DNA of 64,000 nucleotides. It comes from Ricinus communis (taxonomy: Eukaryota > Streptophyta > Magnoliopsida > Malpighiales > Euphorbiaceae). Shown here in pieces: positions 53,990 to 64,000 of this stretch (its first letter is position 1; each line of letters opens with the position of its first letter). The DNA is taken from contig NC_063256.1 of NCBI RefSeq assembly GCF_019578655.1, forward strand, positions 19,291,350-19,355,349, written 5' to 3'. The translations under genes and the position numbers were made by a program. The notes beneath the pieces were generated by a model that was given only the letters and a program-made list of their open reading frames with translations, made no database searches and had not been told where the DNA came from.

Positions 53990-55200
53990 AGAAAAAAATG
54001 AAAGATGAAGAAAAAAAGATTTTGAGAAATTAGTATTCTTCTTCTTCTTCTTCTTCTTCTTCTTCTTCTTCCACCATAAGAGTCTTGCCTTTTATACCAC
54101 TACTAGAACCAACATGAGTAGGAGGTGCTCTTACCTCTTACTCTTCCTCTTTCGAATCCTTAATATGACATGAGGGAAGCTTGTGAAACTTTTGGATTTC
54201 GACAAGATCCATATGCAAGTAATGGAGATAGTTCCAAATTTCTCCTTCTTTGTTAGAACTTTTTCTTCAAATGAGAAGGAAGCTTCACCCTCATGAATGG
54301 AAGGAGTAGGCTCACTAGAAGTTCCATGGTCCATCTTCCTATCACTCATAAATTCTCCAATTAAAAGGAAGAATTCTCTATCTATTTCCCATTTAAGGCT
54401 TAAATGAATGACCCTAACATGTTCAAAGAAGGGAAGACCTAAGCAAAAAGGAGCAATAGGTGGAGCAAGGTAGATCTTATTTTGAGGAGTGTGGAGTCAG
54501 AGGTGTTTGGCTATCTTGGTGATATAAGAAGAAATAAGAATAACACTTGTTTGGGTATTTCCAAGATGAAAGAGATGATCAAGAAATAATTTTTATGGGA
54601 CAATCCTCTTAACACGAATCATTGTGTATAAGAACACTGGGTCCTTTTGAGGAACTTTCTAAATACCATTGTCTCTTGCATGAGTGTTGGAGGCTACCAT
54701 CCTATGCATTATCCAATTAGAGAGGGATTTTAGGTCTTTGGAAAGGAAGTCTTTGGTAGAGATTTGTCTCCAAAGCTGAGAAGGAGAAAGGCTCATGTCA
54801 ACAATATTCTCAATCATTCTCATTGGACTCCTATCTTGAAATCCAAAGATGGAGAAAATTTAAGCCTTAGAAAGAGAGTGTATTTCCCTAAACATCTTAA
54901 ACTCTATCCCATAATACTCATCACCATCTCTCTTTTTGTTTATCACCATTGAGGAGAGCAACTCTTTGGTGAGGTTTTCATTACCTACATCTAAGGCTTG
55001 AGGTAGAAGAAATGGTTTTAGGCCTACATTCTCAAGGAGAGAGTTCACCTCTTAATCAATTCCAAGGTTTTGAAGGGGTATTTCATTAAAAAATCTTGTA
55101 GCTTGGACTTCCTCTCTATTGTCATAAATTTGATCCTAGCCTCATTATCTATGCCTTTCATCTTTTCTTGCATAGTTTAAGAGGAGGAAGAACCTCTTCC
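53990..55200 (-). pseudogene. Accessory ORF downstream of copia pol
   Basis: Minus-strand pieces give IVGRGSSSS, then KFMTIERKSKLQDFLMKYP. Then comes NSLLENVGLKPFLLPQALD (54860-55048), a FFREI/SKAKIFSIFGFQD-like stretch, IENIVDMSLSPSQLW and FLDHLFHLG. The end is charged (54131-54349) with a Lys-rich run coded by (CTT)n. The set resembles retroelement-associated plant proteins of unknown function found after pol in SIRE/Maximus-like elements, sometimes called env-like. I see no signal peptide or clear membrane span. Several stops break it. Confidence 0.45.
54036..54072. repeat. (CTT)n microsatellite
   Basis: About twelve CTT units (AAG on the minus strand) inside the accessory ORF region; would code poly-Lys in the matching frame. 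Confidence 0.9.
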
Positions 55201-55845
55201 AACTATCTGTCTTGGCCCCATTAGGTTGTAGATAAAGAAGTGTAGAAGATGTTTGAGTTTTTCAAAGAAAAAAAAGAGTTTATGAGATGTGAAAAGTGAA
55301 TGTGAGAAAAAGTGATAAATACCTTTGAAAAATATTTTACATAGCCTTTGGAGAGGGAGAATAACGTCAAAAATGGCTAGAATTAACTTAAAAGTCGTTT
55401 TGAAAAATGTGGCAATGAATTTTTACAGTTATCATGTAAAAATGTGGGTGCACTTGTGGTCGCAATTCAAAACTGTGTTATAATGACTATTTTTAAACAA
55501 AATTGTGGGCACACTTTAGAATCAAGAGCATGCTTTTGAGGTTAGTTTTTAACTTGTTGGAGACTAGAAAGCGCAAGCGTGCTTCTAAGGTGCAAGAGCA
55601 CTTTTCACTGACTTTATTGAGTATGAAAGTGAATAATGAGATTATGTATTCAAATGCCAAACAAATAGCAACACTCAATTCATTCTAATAGAGAAACATA
55701 TAGAACTACACCATATTAGCAAGTAGAGCACACAAGCATACAAGGCATAAAGATTCAAGCAATAATTCTTAGCAAAAACAATATCTATGCATGAGGAATG
55801 ATTGTTTAAAGAAAGTTAAACTAATATGCTCCCATCAATCATTCC
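55201..55845. other. Spacer between accessory ORF and copia RNase H
   Basis: No coding frame with similarity recognised; opposing short frames at 55493-55688 are chance. Confidence 0.45.
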
Positions 55846-55849
55846 TAGC

Positions 55850-58800
55850 TCTTTTTCTTAATGAAATTTAATCTTTTCTCATTTATAAGTTTTGTAAAGA
55901 TATCGACAAGTTGGTTGTTTATATCAATGAATTTCAATATAACATCACCATTTTACATATGATCTCGTAAAAAATAATGTCTTATGTCTATATGCTTACT
56001 TTTAGAGTGTTGAATAGGATTCTTTGAAAAGTTTATAGCACTAGTGTTATCACATTTAATGGGAATGTGTTCAACCTCTCTCCTATAATCTCTTAGTTGC
56101 TGCTTCATCTATAGAATTTGAGTGCAATAACATTCAGTCATTACATATTCAACTTTTGTAGTGGAGAGAACAACCGATACTTGTTTCTCCTTAAACCATG
56201 AAACTAAGCATTTACCTAAAAGATGACAAGTTTCGGAAGTGCTCTTCTTATCTAGGAGACTTCCTGAATAATCAACATTCAAAAATCCACTAATATCAAA
56301 GGATGAATTTCTAGGATATCAAAGTCCTAAATGCAAGGTACCATGTAAATATTTCAAAATTATTTTGACCACATTCAATTATGACTCTTTCGGATTTGAT
56401 TAAAATCTGGCGCATAGATAAACACTATACATGCAAATTTAGAGGCAGTTAAGCATAAAAGTAAACTGATCATACCTCTATAGAGCTTTACATTTCATAT
56501 GCTTACCCTTCTAGTCTTTGTCCAATTTTGTTGTGATACTTATAAGTGTTTTGGCTACTTTTCAACCATCCATCTCAAATCTCTTTAAAAGTTCCTTTGT
56601 GTACTTGGACTGGTTGATGAAGATTTCATCCTTATATTGCTTGATTTGGAGACCAAGAAAGAATTTGAGCTCTCCCATTATGCTCATCTCAAATTTTATA
56701 GTCATACACTTAGAAAAATCATCACAGAGCAACTCATCAATAGCACTAAACATGTCATCAACATAAATTTGCACAATGAGAGTATCATGCATGTGTCTTT
56801 TTACAAATAAGGTAGTGTTAACTTTTCCCTTTGAAAAGCCATTTTCAATAAAAATGAACTAAGTCTTTCATACCAAGCTCTAAGAGCTAATTTTAAACCA
56901 TATAAGGCCTTAGTTAGTTTAAACACATGATTTGAAAATTTATGACTTTGAAATCCGGAAGGATGTTAAACATACACTTCCTCCTCAATGAAACTATTTA
57001 AAATGGCACTTTTTACATCCATTTGAAATAATCTAAAGTACATGTGACATGCATAAGATAAAAAAACTCTAATGGCTTCTAATCTAACAACTGGAGCAAA
57101 GGTTTCATCATAATCAATGCCTTCCTCTTTGTTGTAACCTTTTATGAACAATCTAGCTTTGTTCCTTCTGATGGATCCTTACTTATTAAACTTGTTTCTA
57201 AATACAAATACCCATTTGCACTCGATAATTTGGTTCCTTTACATCTAGAAAGAAGTTCTCACACTTTATTTCTCTTAAATTGGTTGAGTTCGTCTTGCAT
57301 AGCAATCACCCAACTTTTATCATTTAGAGCCTCATCAATGATCCTTAGCTCAAATTGAGAAATAAATGCTAGATTATTCATTGCCACAAGTTTAGAATGA
57401 GTACTTACACCTTTTGAAAGATCTCCAATGACTTGTGTGGGTGGAGGATCCGTCTTGAAATTCCATTTCTTAGAAAGACTTTGTGATTCCTTAATGGATT
57501 AATTTTCTTGAGTTGAATCATGACTTGGTTGGCTTTCTTGGTTGTCCTTAATGAGTTCTTTAATCTCTTTTGAAGGATCATTTTAAGCTCTTCAAATGCA
57601 CCTACATGATCATTCGCACAAATACCTTTCCTAAGATCAAGCTTGCTTGACTCATCAAATACATCATTCATAGACTTTTCAACTACTAGTGCATATTTGT
57701 TAAAGATTCTATAAGCTTTGCTTGATGTGAAATATCCTAGGAAGATTCCTTGCAGATTTTGAAGTCGAATTTACAAAGATTTTTCTTGATTTTTAGAATA
57801 TAGTATTTCCATCCAAATATTCTAAAATATGAGACCTTAGAGCATCCTCAATGGTGCTCTTTATGTTAAAGAGCATCTTAAAAAATATTCACATATAAAG
57901 AGTAAAACATTGTATTTAAGTCCAACAAAATTTTTATATTTTATTATATATCTTGCTTTTATTTCTATAAATATTAATAGTTTTAATTTCTCTTTCCTTA
58001 TCTTTTTAACTTTTACCAATAGAAAAATAAGAATTGCAAATATCAATTAAATCAAATGCATTGAAACTTGTAATACATTTATTAAATATAGAGTAGAGAG
58101 TAAAGTTTGGCTCTATATGTAGAAAGCCAAATTGACTCTCTACTTTATATTTAAAGAATAAAGAGTGTATTAGAGTGTCATTTTGTGATATTACTCTTTA
58201 AAATAAAGAGTTTGACATATATAAAGATTATATTGGAGATGCTCTTAGGCTTTCTTCCATTCCATTGCTCATAAGATGTTTTAATTAAAATTGGCCTTTC
58301 AAAAACTCTATTTGTAACATAACAACTAGTGTTAATGGCTTTCGCCCAAAAGTAAGAAGGAAGATTATACTCATTGAGTATTGTTATAGTCATTTCCACT
58401 AGAGTTCTGTTTCTCCTCTTTAAAAATCCATTTTATTATAGTGTCCTTGGAGATGAAAAGTTATTTGAAATACCAAATTCATCACAAAGTGATTCAAAGA
58501 GATTATTTTCAAAATCTTTTCCACGATCACTTCTAATTGAGAAATTCAAATAACTTCTTTCATTTTAAACAATTTTTGTAGGAGTTTTAAGAACGTGAAA
58601 GACTTCATTCTTATGAGCTAGGAAATTAATATAAATAAATCTAGAATAGTCATCAATAATAACAAATACATATGACTTTCCATATGTAGTAGTTAGAACA
58701 GTCTAAAAGTATTTACAATGTTCTTAGATTTGAATGATGATGGATGTTATTTTCCAGTTTGACATGGTTCACAAGACTTATTCTTGATGAACTTCACTTT

Positions 58801-59065
58801 CAGAAGTCCATTGACTAGTTCCTCTTTGGCTAATTTTTTGAGAAGTTCCATACTTGCATGTCCAATTCTTCTATGCCAAAGGAAAGATTCATCACTAATA
58901 GAGACACAATACTTGAAGGATTGATTAGCAACTTTGTGTAGGTCAATTGAGTCAGTATTGCTACTTCTTTCTCATTTGAATACTACTTTGTCATCCAATA
59001 GGGTATTAACATAGCATCCATTAGAGTCCAAAGTGACCTTATTACCTATGAGCATGGCTTTTTCA
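55850..59065 (-). pseudogene. pol of the copia element
   Basis: From the 5' side: LWHRRIGHASMELLKKLA (GAG-pre-integrase, about 58820-58880) and CEPCQTGK. Integrase continues to YEQWNGRKP at 58245-58290, is interrupted by the MITE, and resumes with YFRIFGWK at 57800-57835 and IFLGYFTSSKAYR. RT: KEEGIDYDETFAPVVRLEAIR and FQMDVKSAILN (56966-57151), then QIYVDDMF with intact YVDD at 56754-56765 and ELKFFLGLQI. RNase H: DYSGSLLDKKST, LSTTKVEYV, CDNTSAINFSKNPI and LVDIFTKLI (55880-56300). Stops and shifts interrupt it in several places. Confidence 0.85.
57840..58244. mobile_element. Harbinger/Tourist-type MITE inside copia integrase
   Basis: A 405-bp AT-rich element with ends GAGCATCCTCAATGGTG and, reverse-complemented, GAGCATCTCCAATATA. 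It is flanked by TTA (57837-57839 and 58245-58247), the 3-bp target duplication of PIF/Harbinger elements. Removing the element and one TTA restores the copia integrase frame without a shift, which confirms both boundaries. No coding capacity. Confidence 0.85.
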
Positions 59066-59209
59066 GATCTCCCCTAAGTGACTACAGCTATGTCACTGTT
59101 TCGAAGGTTGTCTCATCTGTACTATGCTTGACTCGAAAGTGAGCTGTTTGGGAAGAGGTCTCAAGGAATCATGACCACCGTAGTGACCGCGAATTATTGG
59201 AGAAGACTA
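59066..59209 (-). other. Short internal remnant downstream of a Tat-type primer site
   Basis: About 145 bp of element-internal leader between the primer site at 59210-59219 and the truncated 5' edge of the copia element. No coding frame. Confidence 0.4.
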
Positions 59210-59219
59210 GCAGTCGCCA
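59210..59219 (-). other. Primer-binding site of the second Tat-type LTR family
   Basis: The minus strand reads TGGCGACTGC two bases after the LTR end ACCCA, as at LTR copy 1. Confidence 0.6.
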
Positions 59220-59221
59220 GT

Positions 59222-61311
59222 TGGGTAAAATAATCAGGAAAAATAGAGAAGGGTGAAGGATGGCAGTTTTCCTTCCTTATGGAGAACCTAACTTTGCCTC
59301 TCCCTGAATAAGAGATTTGGATTCAGAAAGTTAGGTACATTCTAAGAAGGTGTTAGCACCCCAACATTCCTGAACACACAATCGACATCCACTAGACTCT
59401 AAGGCTTTTGGTTTCCCTAATCATACTAACCTAGCTTCGTTGCTACCATTTTATTATAATAACATTTTATTATCTTATTTAATCATGCATAAAGTGAGGA
59501 AGAGAGATTACTAACCTAGCATACATCTACCTATATGAAAGGAACATTAGTGCCGCTAAACCTAAAGGAAGTAAGTTGGCACCTTAGATTTTATCTTACA
59601 TACCAAGATGACCAAATAGAACCCTTTTTATTTAAGCATGTGAGTGCCAAGTTTATTTTATCTTTAAGCAATTAGGTGAACAAAATACGGAAGGCAGAGA
59701 ACTCATTTTGGTGATTTGATTTATTTTACTAAGCATGCAGAATGATAAATCAACTTAAGTTTGGTTTACCTTTAGCATGTGAAGGTGATCAATCAACTTA
59801 AGTTCGGTTTACCTTTAGCATGTGAGGTGATATATCAAAGCAATAAATGAAACATAAATAAAAAATGGGAAAGAAGGATTAATAGGGTACAAAAAGGATT
59901 AGCAAAATGTAGAGGGGAATAACTAGCATCCCGAAAGAACTTAAAGCAACAATCAATAAGGTGTTAAAATAATCATAATAACCAAGCAAAATTGAACCCA
60001 TCCACATTAAAGGGGGTTAAGCCTATTTTGGCTAACCAAACCTATACTTATAAAATTGGAAGTTAGTCTAATTCTCGTGAAATAATTAAAATAATAAAGG
60101 CAATGTAACTAAACACATTTACCTTAGATATAGTCATTTAAAGAAAATTGATTATACCCAAATCTAACCTAAAGAAGAAAAATTGAAAGCGAAACATTTA
60201 ATTAAACATAATCATGCCATTGATCACATTTTTAACTTATTTATCATGCCAACTACCAAATAGAAACTAAACATGTTCATCAAGTAATTAATATAATATA
60301 TAAAAGCTCTTAAGACCCAATATTAACCAAAACTATCATAAAAAAGGAAGCAATAAGCTTTTATGAGCTTACCTTATGTGGGGCAAGCCTTAGCCCATAT
60401 GGGCTAAGCAAAAGCCCGCGTGCCCTAAGGTTACTCTAGACGGGGTAAGCTCCTAAGAGCTTGGAGCTTTTGTTTTGGGGACTTTCTACACCAAAAGTGA
60501 GTGCAAGATAAGGTTTCTTAAGGCTAGGGTTGAAGGGAATATGGGATTCCAAAATGAAGGTTATGGGTATTAGGAGGATGAGAGGATTAAAAAGGTTTCT
60601 TGAAGTTCTTTGTGACCTTTGGTAATGAGTGACTAAGATGAAGGACTAATGGAAATGGGTAAGGAGAAATCTTATATTTTAGGATTTGTCTCTTTAAAAT
60701 ATGGAGGCTGGAGGATTGTAGCTTTATATTGTTTTTTAAACATTCAAAAATGAAATGTGGCTCTAGGGTTTCTTTTGAAGAAAAGTATGGATTTATATGG
60801 GGTAAGTAAGGTTTTTTTAGAGTTTTTGGGTGTTATGCTTTGATTGGCTCCTTTATTTTAAGAGTAAAGGATTGATATTTATGTTTGTGAAAATGGAAGA
60901 GATGGTGACACGCATCCCTAAATATGCCTCCTAGGTTCACATTCCTATGATATTGCATTCTATGCCTTTAGTCCATGTGGGCTTAGTCCACGTGGACTCA
61001 GCTTAACCCACGTGGTCTAGGCGTTAGTCCATATGCATAATGAGGCTTTTCAAGGGTTTTGAGGTTCTAGACGTCTCGGTTTAAGGCTTTCGGGGTTTTG
61101 CAGTCTAGATTAGGTTTTTTAGGCTTTCGTCAAGGTTTTTAGGATACCACGGTTACAGTTTTAGGGTTTTCTTTAATCTATTATAGGGCCTTCGAGTGTC
61201 CTTTGGTGTCTTTTAGAGCCTTTTCCTTCTTTCCTCAAAGCTCACTCCAACGGATTTATCCTAGTCTCATAATTGGGCTTATATAATGGATGAGCAAATT
61301 AAGTAATAACA
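59222..61311 (-). repeat. Tat-type LTR of a second family
   Basis: The plus strand begins TGGGTAAAATAATCAGG and ends TTAAGTAATAACA. In the minus sense it carries GGTGCTAACACCTTCTTAG near its 3' end, a motif common in Tat-lineage LTRs. A primer site lies on one side and a purine-rich tract on the other (61312-61326, minus AATCAGGGAGCAAAC). It is not similar to LTR copies 1-3 except for the terminal ACCCA. Short duplications lie at 59745-59820 (two units with AACTTAAGTT(T/C)GGTTTACC). Confidence 0.6.
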
Positions 61312-61326
61312 GTTTGCTCCCTGATT
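61312..61326 (-). other. Possible polypurine tract before the second-family Tat LTR
   Basis: The minus strand reads AATCAGGGAGCAAAC directly before TGTTATTACTT, the LTR start. Confidence 0.45.
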
Positions 61327-61459
61327 TGAAAAATGAATTCTTTTAGAAATGGATTTTACATGAGAAATCAATTTTAAAAGAATGAGTTTGAATTAAAACA
61401 AAAATGATTAAATATCACTTGATTGGCTTGATTTTCGGTTCTGAAGTTTGACTTATTCG

Positions 61460-61800
61460 AGGAAGACACCATCTTGCCTGTATGTATACTTTTGAAGAAT
61501 TCATCTTTATTATGGGCAAAATTATCTTGCCCTTTCCATTTTCTAGATCTGCAAAGCAGAAGGCACCAATTTGTTGCTTAAATATTCCTAGAGAGACACC
61601 ATCTTGATGGTTTTGTTAAAGTCGTAGGAGACACCATCTCGCTACTCTTGTTGAGGCGGGAAGCACCAGTTCACTACTATTAAATGATCCCCTATAGGGA
61701 AGACACCATCTTCCCCGTAGGATAGAAGGCACCACCTTGCTATTTACTCTGATTACGCGAGACACCATCTTGCCAATTTTGTTAATATTGTAGGAGACTT
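61460..61800. repeat. Minisatellite with GACACCATCTTGC-type units
   Basis: About nine to ten diverged units of 25-55 bp share a core of the form (G/A)GA(G/A)(A/G)CACCATCTTGCC (for example at 61463, 61594, 61628, 61700, 61725 and 61757). The open frame on the minus strand across it is a product of the repeat. It lies between a Tat primer region and the second-family LTR. Confidence 0.75.
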
Positions 61801-61912
61801 TATGGGCAGCAGTTTCAGGTGTGCACCCAAGCGTTTCTAGCAACTACAACATTGTAAGGCTTTTCAACCTAATTGGAACACACTAACTAATCACAGAGAC
61901 TAGCACAGAGAT

Positions 61913-61922
61913 GGAATCGTCA
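61913..61922 (-). other. Decayed primer-binding site after Tat LTR copy 3
   Basis: The minus strand has TGACGATTCC at the place where copy 1 has TGGCGACTCC; the following leader to about 61800 still aligns with 44154-44290. Confidence 0.45.
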
Positions 61923-61924
61923 TT

Positions 61925-63605
61925 TGGATAATTCTCCGGGACACTTTTACTAATTGAGTGGTATACTACATTTAATAAGGAAGCTTTGCCACATTTAGAG
62001 AAAGATCTGAAAGCCAACTTTCTTATTTATGTATCTTAGTCTTTTATTTTATTATTTAACAGGCTATTCCCTATAAATGCGATAATTTATATTTTACAAG
62101 CATCCATTACAGCATGTGAGGTCCTCTTAAGTCTAGCCCATTTTTATTAAACCAACCCATATTTGATTTGTTAGCCTATTTAATTAATTAATTATGTACA
62201 AGGCTTACTTAGCCTAGCTCAATTACAAATTATGCATTCACTTCCATCCTTTTTAGTTATATGATCTTAAATCTTATGTAGGCCAATTAATTTTATTAAA
62301 GCATGGCAAAACCCACTAACTCTATATGGATTTTAAGTTTAAGCCCACTTACCATCCTGTAACTTAATGGACTACTTTTTATGTTAAGGTCCAATTTTAA
62401 CCTAAAGTCTATATATCTAGTTTTAATTAGGCAATCACATTGCAAATATTTGGCATTCAAATAGAGAACAAAAATAAAATGCAGAAAAGTAAATCAAACT
62501 GTTACAACCCTTCTATAACTAAGAAAGTGAAAGAACAAAACATCTAAAATTAAGTTACAGTGTACAAAATAGGTCAAAGTACACAGAAACTTGAATTAGG
62601 GCATAAAAAGGTTGAAGAACTGATCGGCTCAGTGAAGAGCCGACTGGCTCCAAGGGGTTCTCCTTGGCTGATTCTTCAATTTACTTGAAATTCTCATGCC
62701 ATTAGCCAATTTTACATGCACATAAGGTTAAAAATCGATTAATAAACACACACAAAAAATCAAAATAAAAGTATGGAAGACAAATTAAATGGACTAAAAC
62801 ACAGAAAATAAAATAAACATAAAAAAAAAGACTAGAAGAAGATCATAAACACATTGCATGGCAAATTCTAGATTTGAACATACAACCCTAGAACCTCTAT
62901 ATAATCATATAATGATTCATAAAAAACATATAAATCGTACAACCCTAATCCTTATAATCATTAAATTCAAAATCCAGCATACTCATATTATCATATTCAA
63001 AACCTAGGATAGATCACATTATTAGATTCAAAATCCAATAAAATCAATATGTTAAATTAAGAGAAACCCTAATCTAATCATGTGAATCATGTTATTCATT
63101 TAAAGATAAACCTAATCATGTTTCTAGAATCATAAATAAACATAAAGAAAATAGTAGGGGAAAGGTTGATTGATGATGTTGGATGGGTGGAACCTTAAGG
63201 TTGTCATTGTAGATTGCTGCTTTGCGAGTCTCTAGAGACGATGAGGCGGTTGAATTGCATATTGGTTAAAAATCCAATGCTGCTTAAGTTTGGGAAATCT
63301 ACTGTTGTTCAAAAATAAAGTTTCTAAATCTCAATTGGTACTTAGTGATTTTTCCTTTTGTTTCCTAAAACTCACTCTGCTTTCTAAACGTCTCTTAGTT
63401 CACCTAGGTTGCTAGTAATTTGTGCTTAATGAAATGTAGCTAACCCTAGACCTAAGATATCATATTCTAGTTATAATAGTAAGGTTAGAAAACCCTAAAG
63501 AAGTAGATAATACTTAATTATTTAAATTAAAAATAAATCGTTATCTTTTCTTTTATCAGATTAATATCTAATAAAATAAAATAAAATAAAATCTTTAAAA
63601 ATCAA
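61925..63605 (-). repeat. Tat-type LTR, copy 3 (truncated), minus orientation
   Basis: Reverse-complemented, it follows copies 1 and 2 from about 500 bp inside the LTR to the ATCCA end, including AAGTGTCCCGG and TGTGATTGCCTAATTAAAA blocks. The first part of the LTR is missing at 63605, where plus-strand integrase sequence begins. A GAGCCGACTGGCTC palindrome lies at 62637-62650. Confidence 0.7.
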
Positions 63606-63619
63606 ATAATACAATAGAC

Positions 63620-64000
63620 ATCGATATATTATAGTAGCAGTCGTACTTATCTAAGTGGCTAGAGGCAGAATCTTTTACCTAGATAAGAGATAAGCAAGTG
63701 GCAAACCTTTTCGAGAAAAAACTAATTTATCGATACAGGCTACCACATCATATAGTGTCTAATAATGGCGTCCAATTCCAAGGATAGTTTAAAAAGATGA
63801 TAGAAAAGTACGAAATTGAACACCATAAGTCTTCTCCTTATAGACCTCAAGTAAATAGAGCTGTTGAGGCATCTACTATGAGTGTAAAGAAGATCTTGAC
63901 TAAGATAATTGACAGGTCAAAAGATTGGGCAGAGAAGTTTCCATATGTTTTATGGGGATATCAAAGTACTATAAGGAGTCCTATTGGAGCTCCCTATTCC
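63620..64000 (+). pseudogene. Tat-type integrase, cut by the window edge
   Basis: Reads HRYIIVAV, then after a one-base shift YLSKWLEAESFT, a stop, and KKLIYRYRLPHHIVSNNGVQFQG. EHHKSSPYRPQVNRAVEAS and KDWAEKFPYVLWGYQS follow. The integrase core aligns with 39390-39720 of element C. The second catalytic Asp is replaced by Asn (S-N-N-G instead of S-D-N-G), so the enzyme is dead. It continues beyond the window. Confidence 0.8.

Larger units (their letters stand above)
52102..59065 (-). mobile_element. Ty1/copia element, SIRE/Maximus-like, 5'-truncated
   Basis: In minus orientation: the end of the gag/protease part, GAG-pre-integrase, integrase, RT, RNase H, an accessory ORF, a polypurine tract and a 3' LTR. 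Integrase before RT is the copia order. A large LTR, a long 3' region and an extra ORF after pol suggest the SIRE/Maximus lineage. The 5' end is cut at about 59065 by Tat-type sequence. A Harbinger-type MITE interrupts integrase. Confidence 0.75.

Noticed and set aside
61616..61843. 75-residue open frame
   Set aside because: Runs through the CACCATCTTGCC minisatellite and the leader of a Tat element; repetitive composition, not a gene.

Overview
The window is plant nuclear DNA, almost certainly from a eudicot. It is AT-rich and made almost entirely of decayed, nested transposable elements plus old endogenous pararetrovirus fragments. I found no intact host gene, tRNA, rRNA or CRISPR array. 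The assignment to plants rests on Athila-type and Tat-type Ty3/gypsy elements, a SIRE/Maximus-like Ty1/copia element, L1-type LINEs, hAT/Harbinger/CACTA-type DNA transposons and caulimovirid-like sequences. The species cannot be fixed from sequence alone; Euphorbiaceae such as castor bean is a guess only.

Layout, left to right. 1-1490 (minus): primer-binding site and movement-protein part of an endogenous caulimovirid (florendovirus-like). 2145-2959: hAT-type MITE with an 8-bp target duplication. 3671-16686 (minus): structurally complete 13.0-kb Athila-type element (A) with two LTRs and a 5-bp target duplication; its genes are broken. 16805-20110 (plus): second caulimovirid fragment with reverse transcriptase/RNase H, a second ORF and a promoter-like region. 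20170-20762: AT-rich DNA with a possible Helitron end. 20880-22930 (minus): 5'-truncated LINE. 22935-30702 (plus): Athila-like element B1, whose gag is split by a smaller, internally deleted Athila-like element B2 (23887-29003). 30703-33165: solo-LTR-like block. 33166-35260 (minus): second LINE.

35640-49064 (plus): a Tat-lineage Ty3/gypsy complex. It holds a pol with RT, RNase H, a second (archaeal-type) RNase H and integrase, then an antisense accessory ORF, a full LTR, a second internal region with a different antisense ORF (plant mobile domain), and another LTR. 49065-49644: CACTA-type transposon end. 49650-52000: another Tat gag-pol remnant. 52102-59065 (minus): SIRE/Maximus-like copia element with 3' LTR, accessory ORF and pol, the pol being split by a Harbinger-type MITE. 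59066-63605 (minus): two Tat-type LTRs of different families and a minisatellite. 63620-64000 (plus): Tat integrase cut by the window edge.

The genes do not work together as a pathway. Each pol-type ORF set belongs to one element, and nearly all carry stops, frameshifts or lost catalytic residues. The most interesting material is the two antisense ORFs in the Tat complex, the short palindromes repeated inside LTRs of both lineages, and the 3' untranslated region conserved between otherwise different Athila families.
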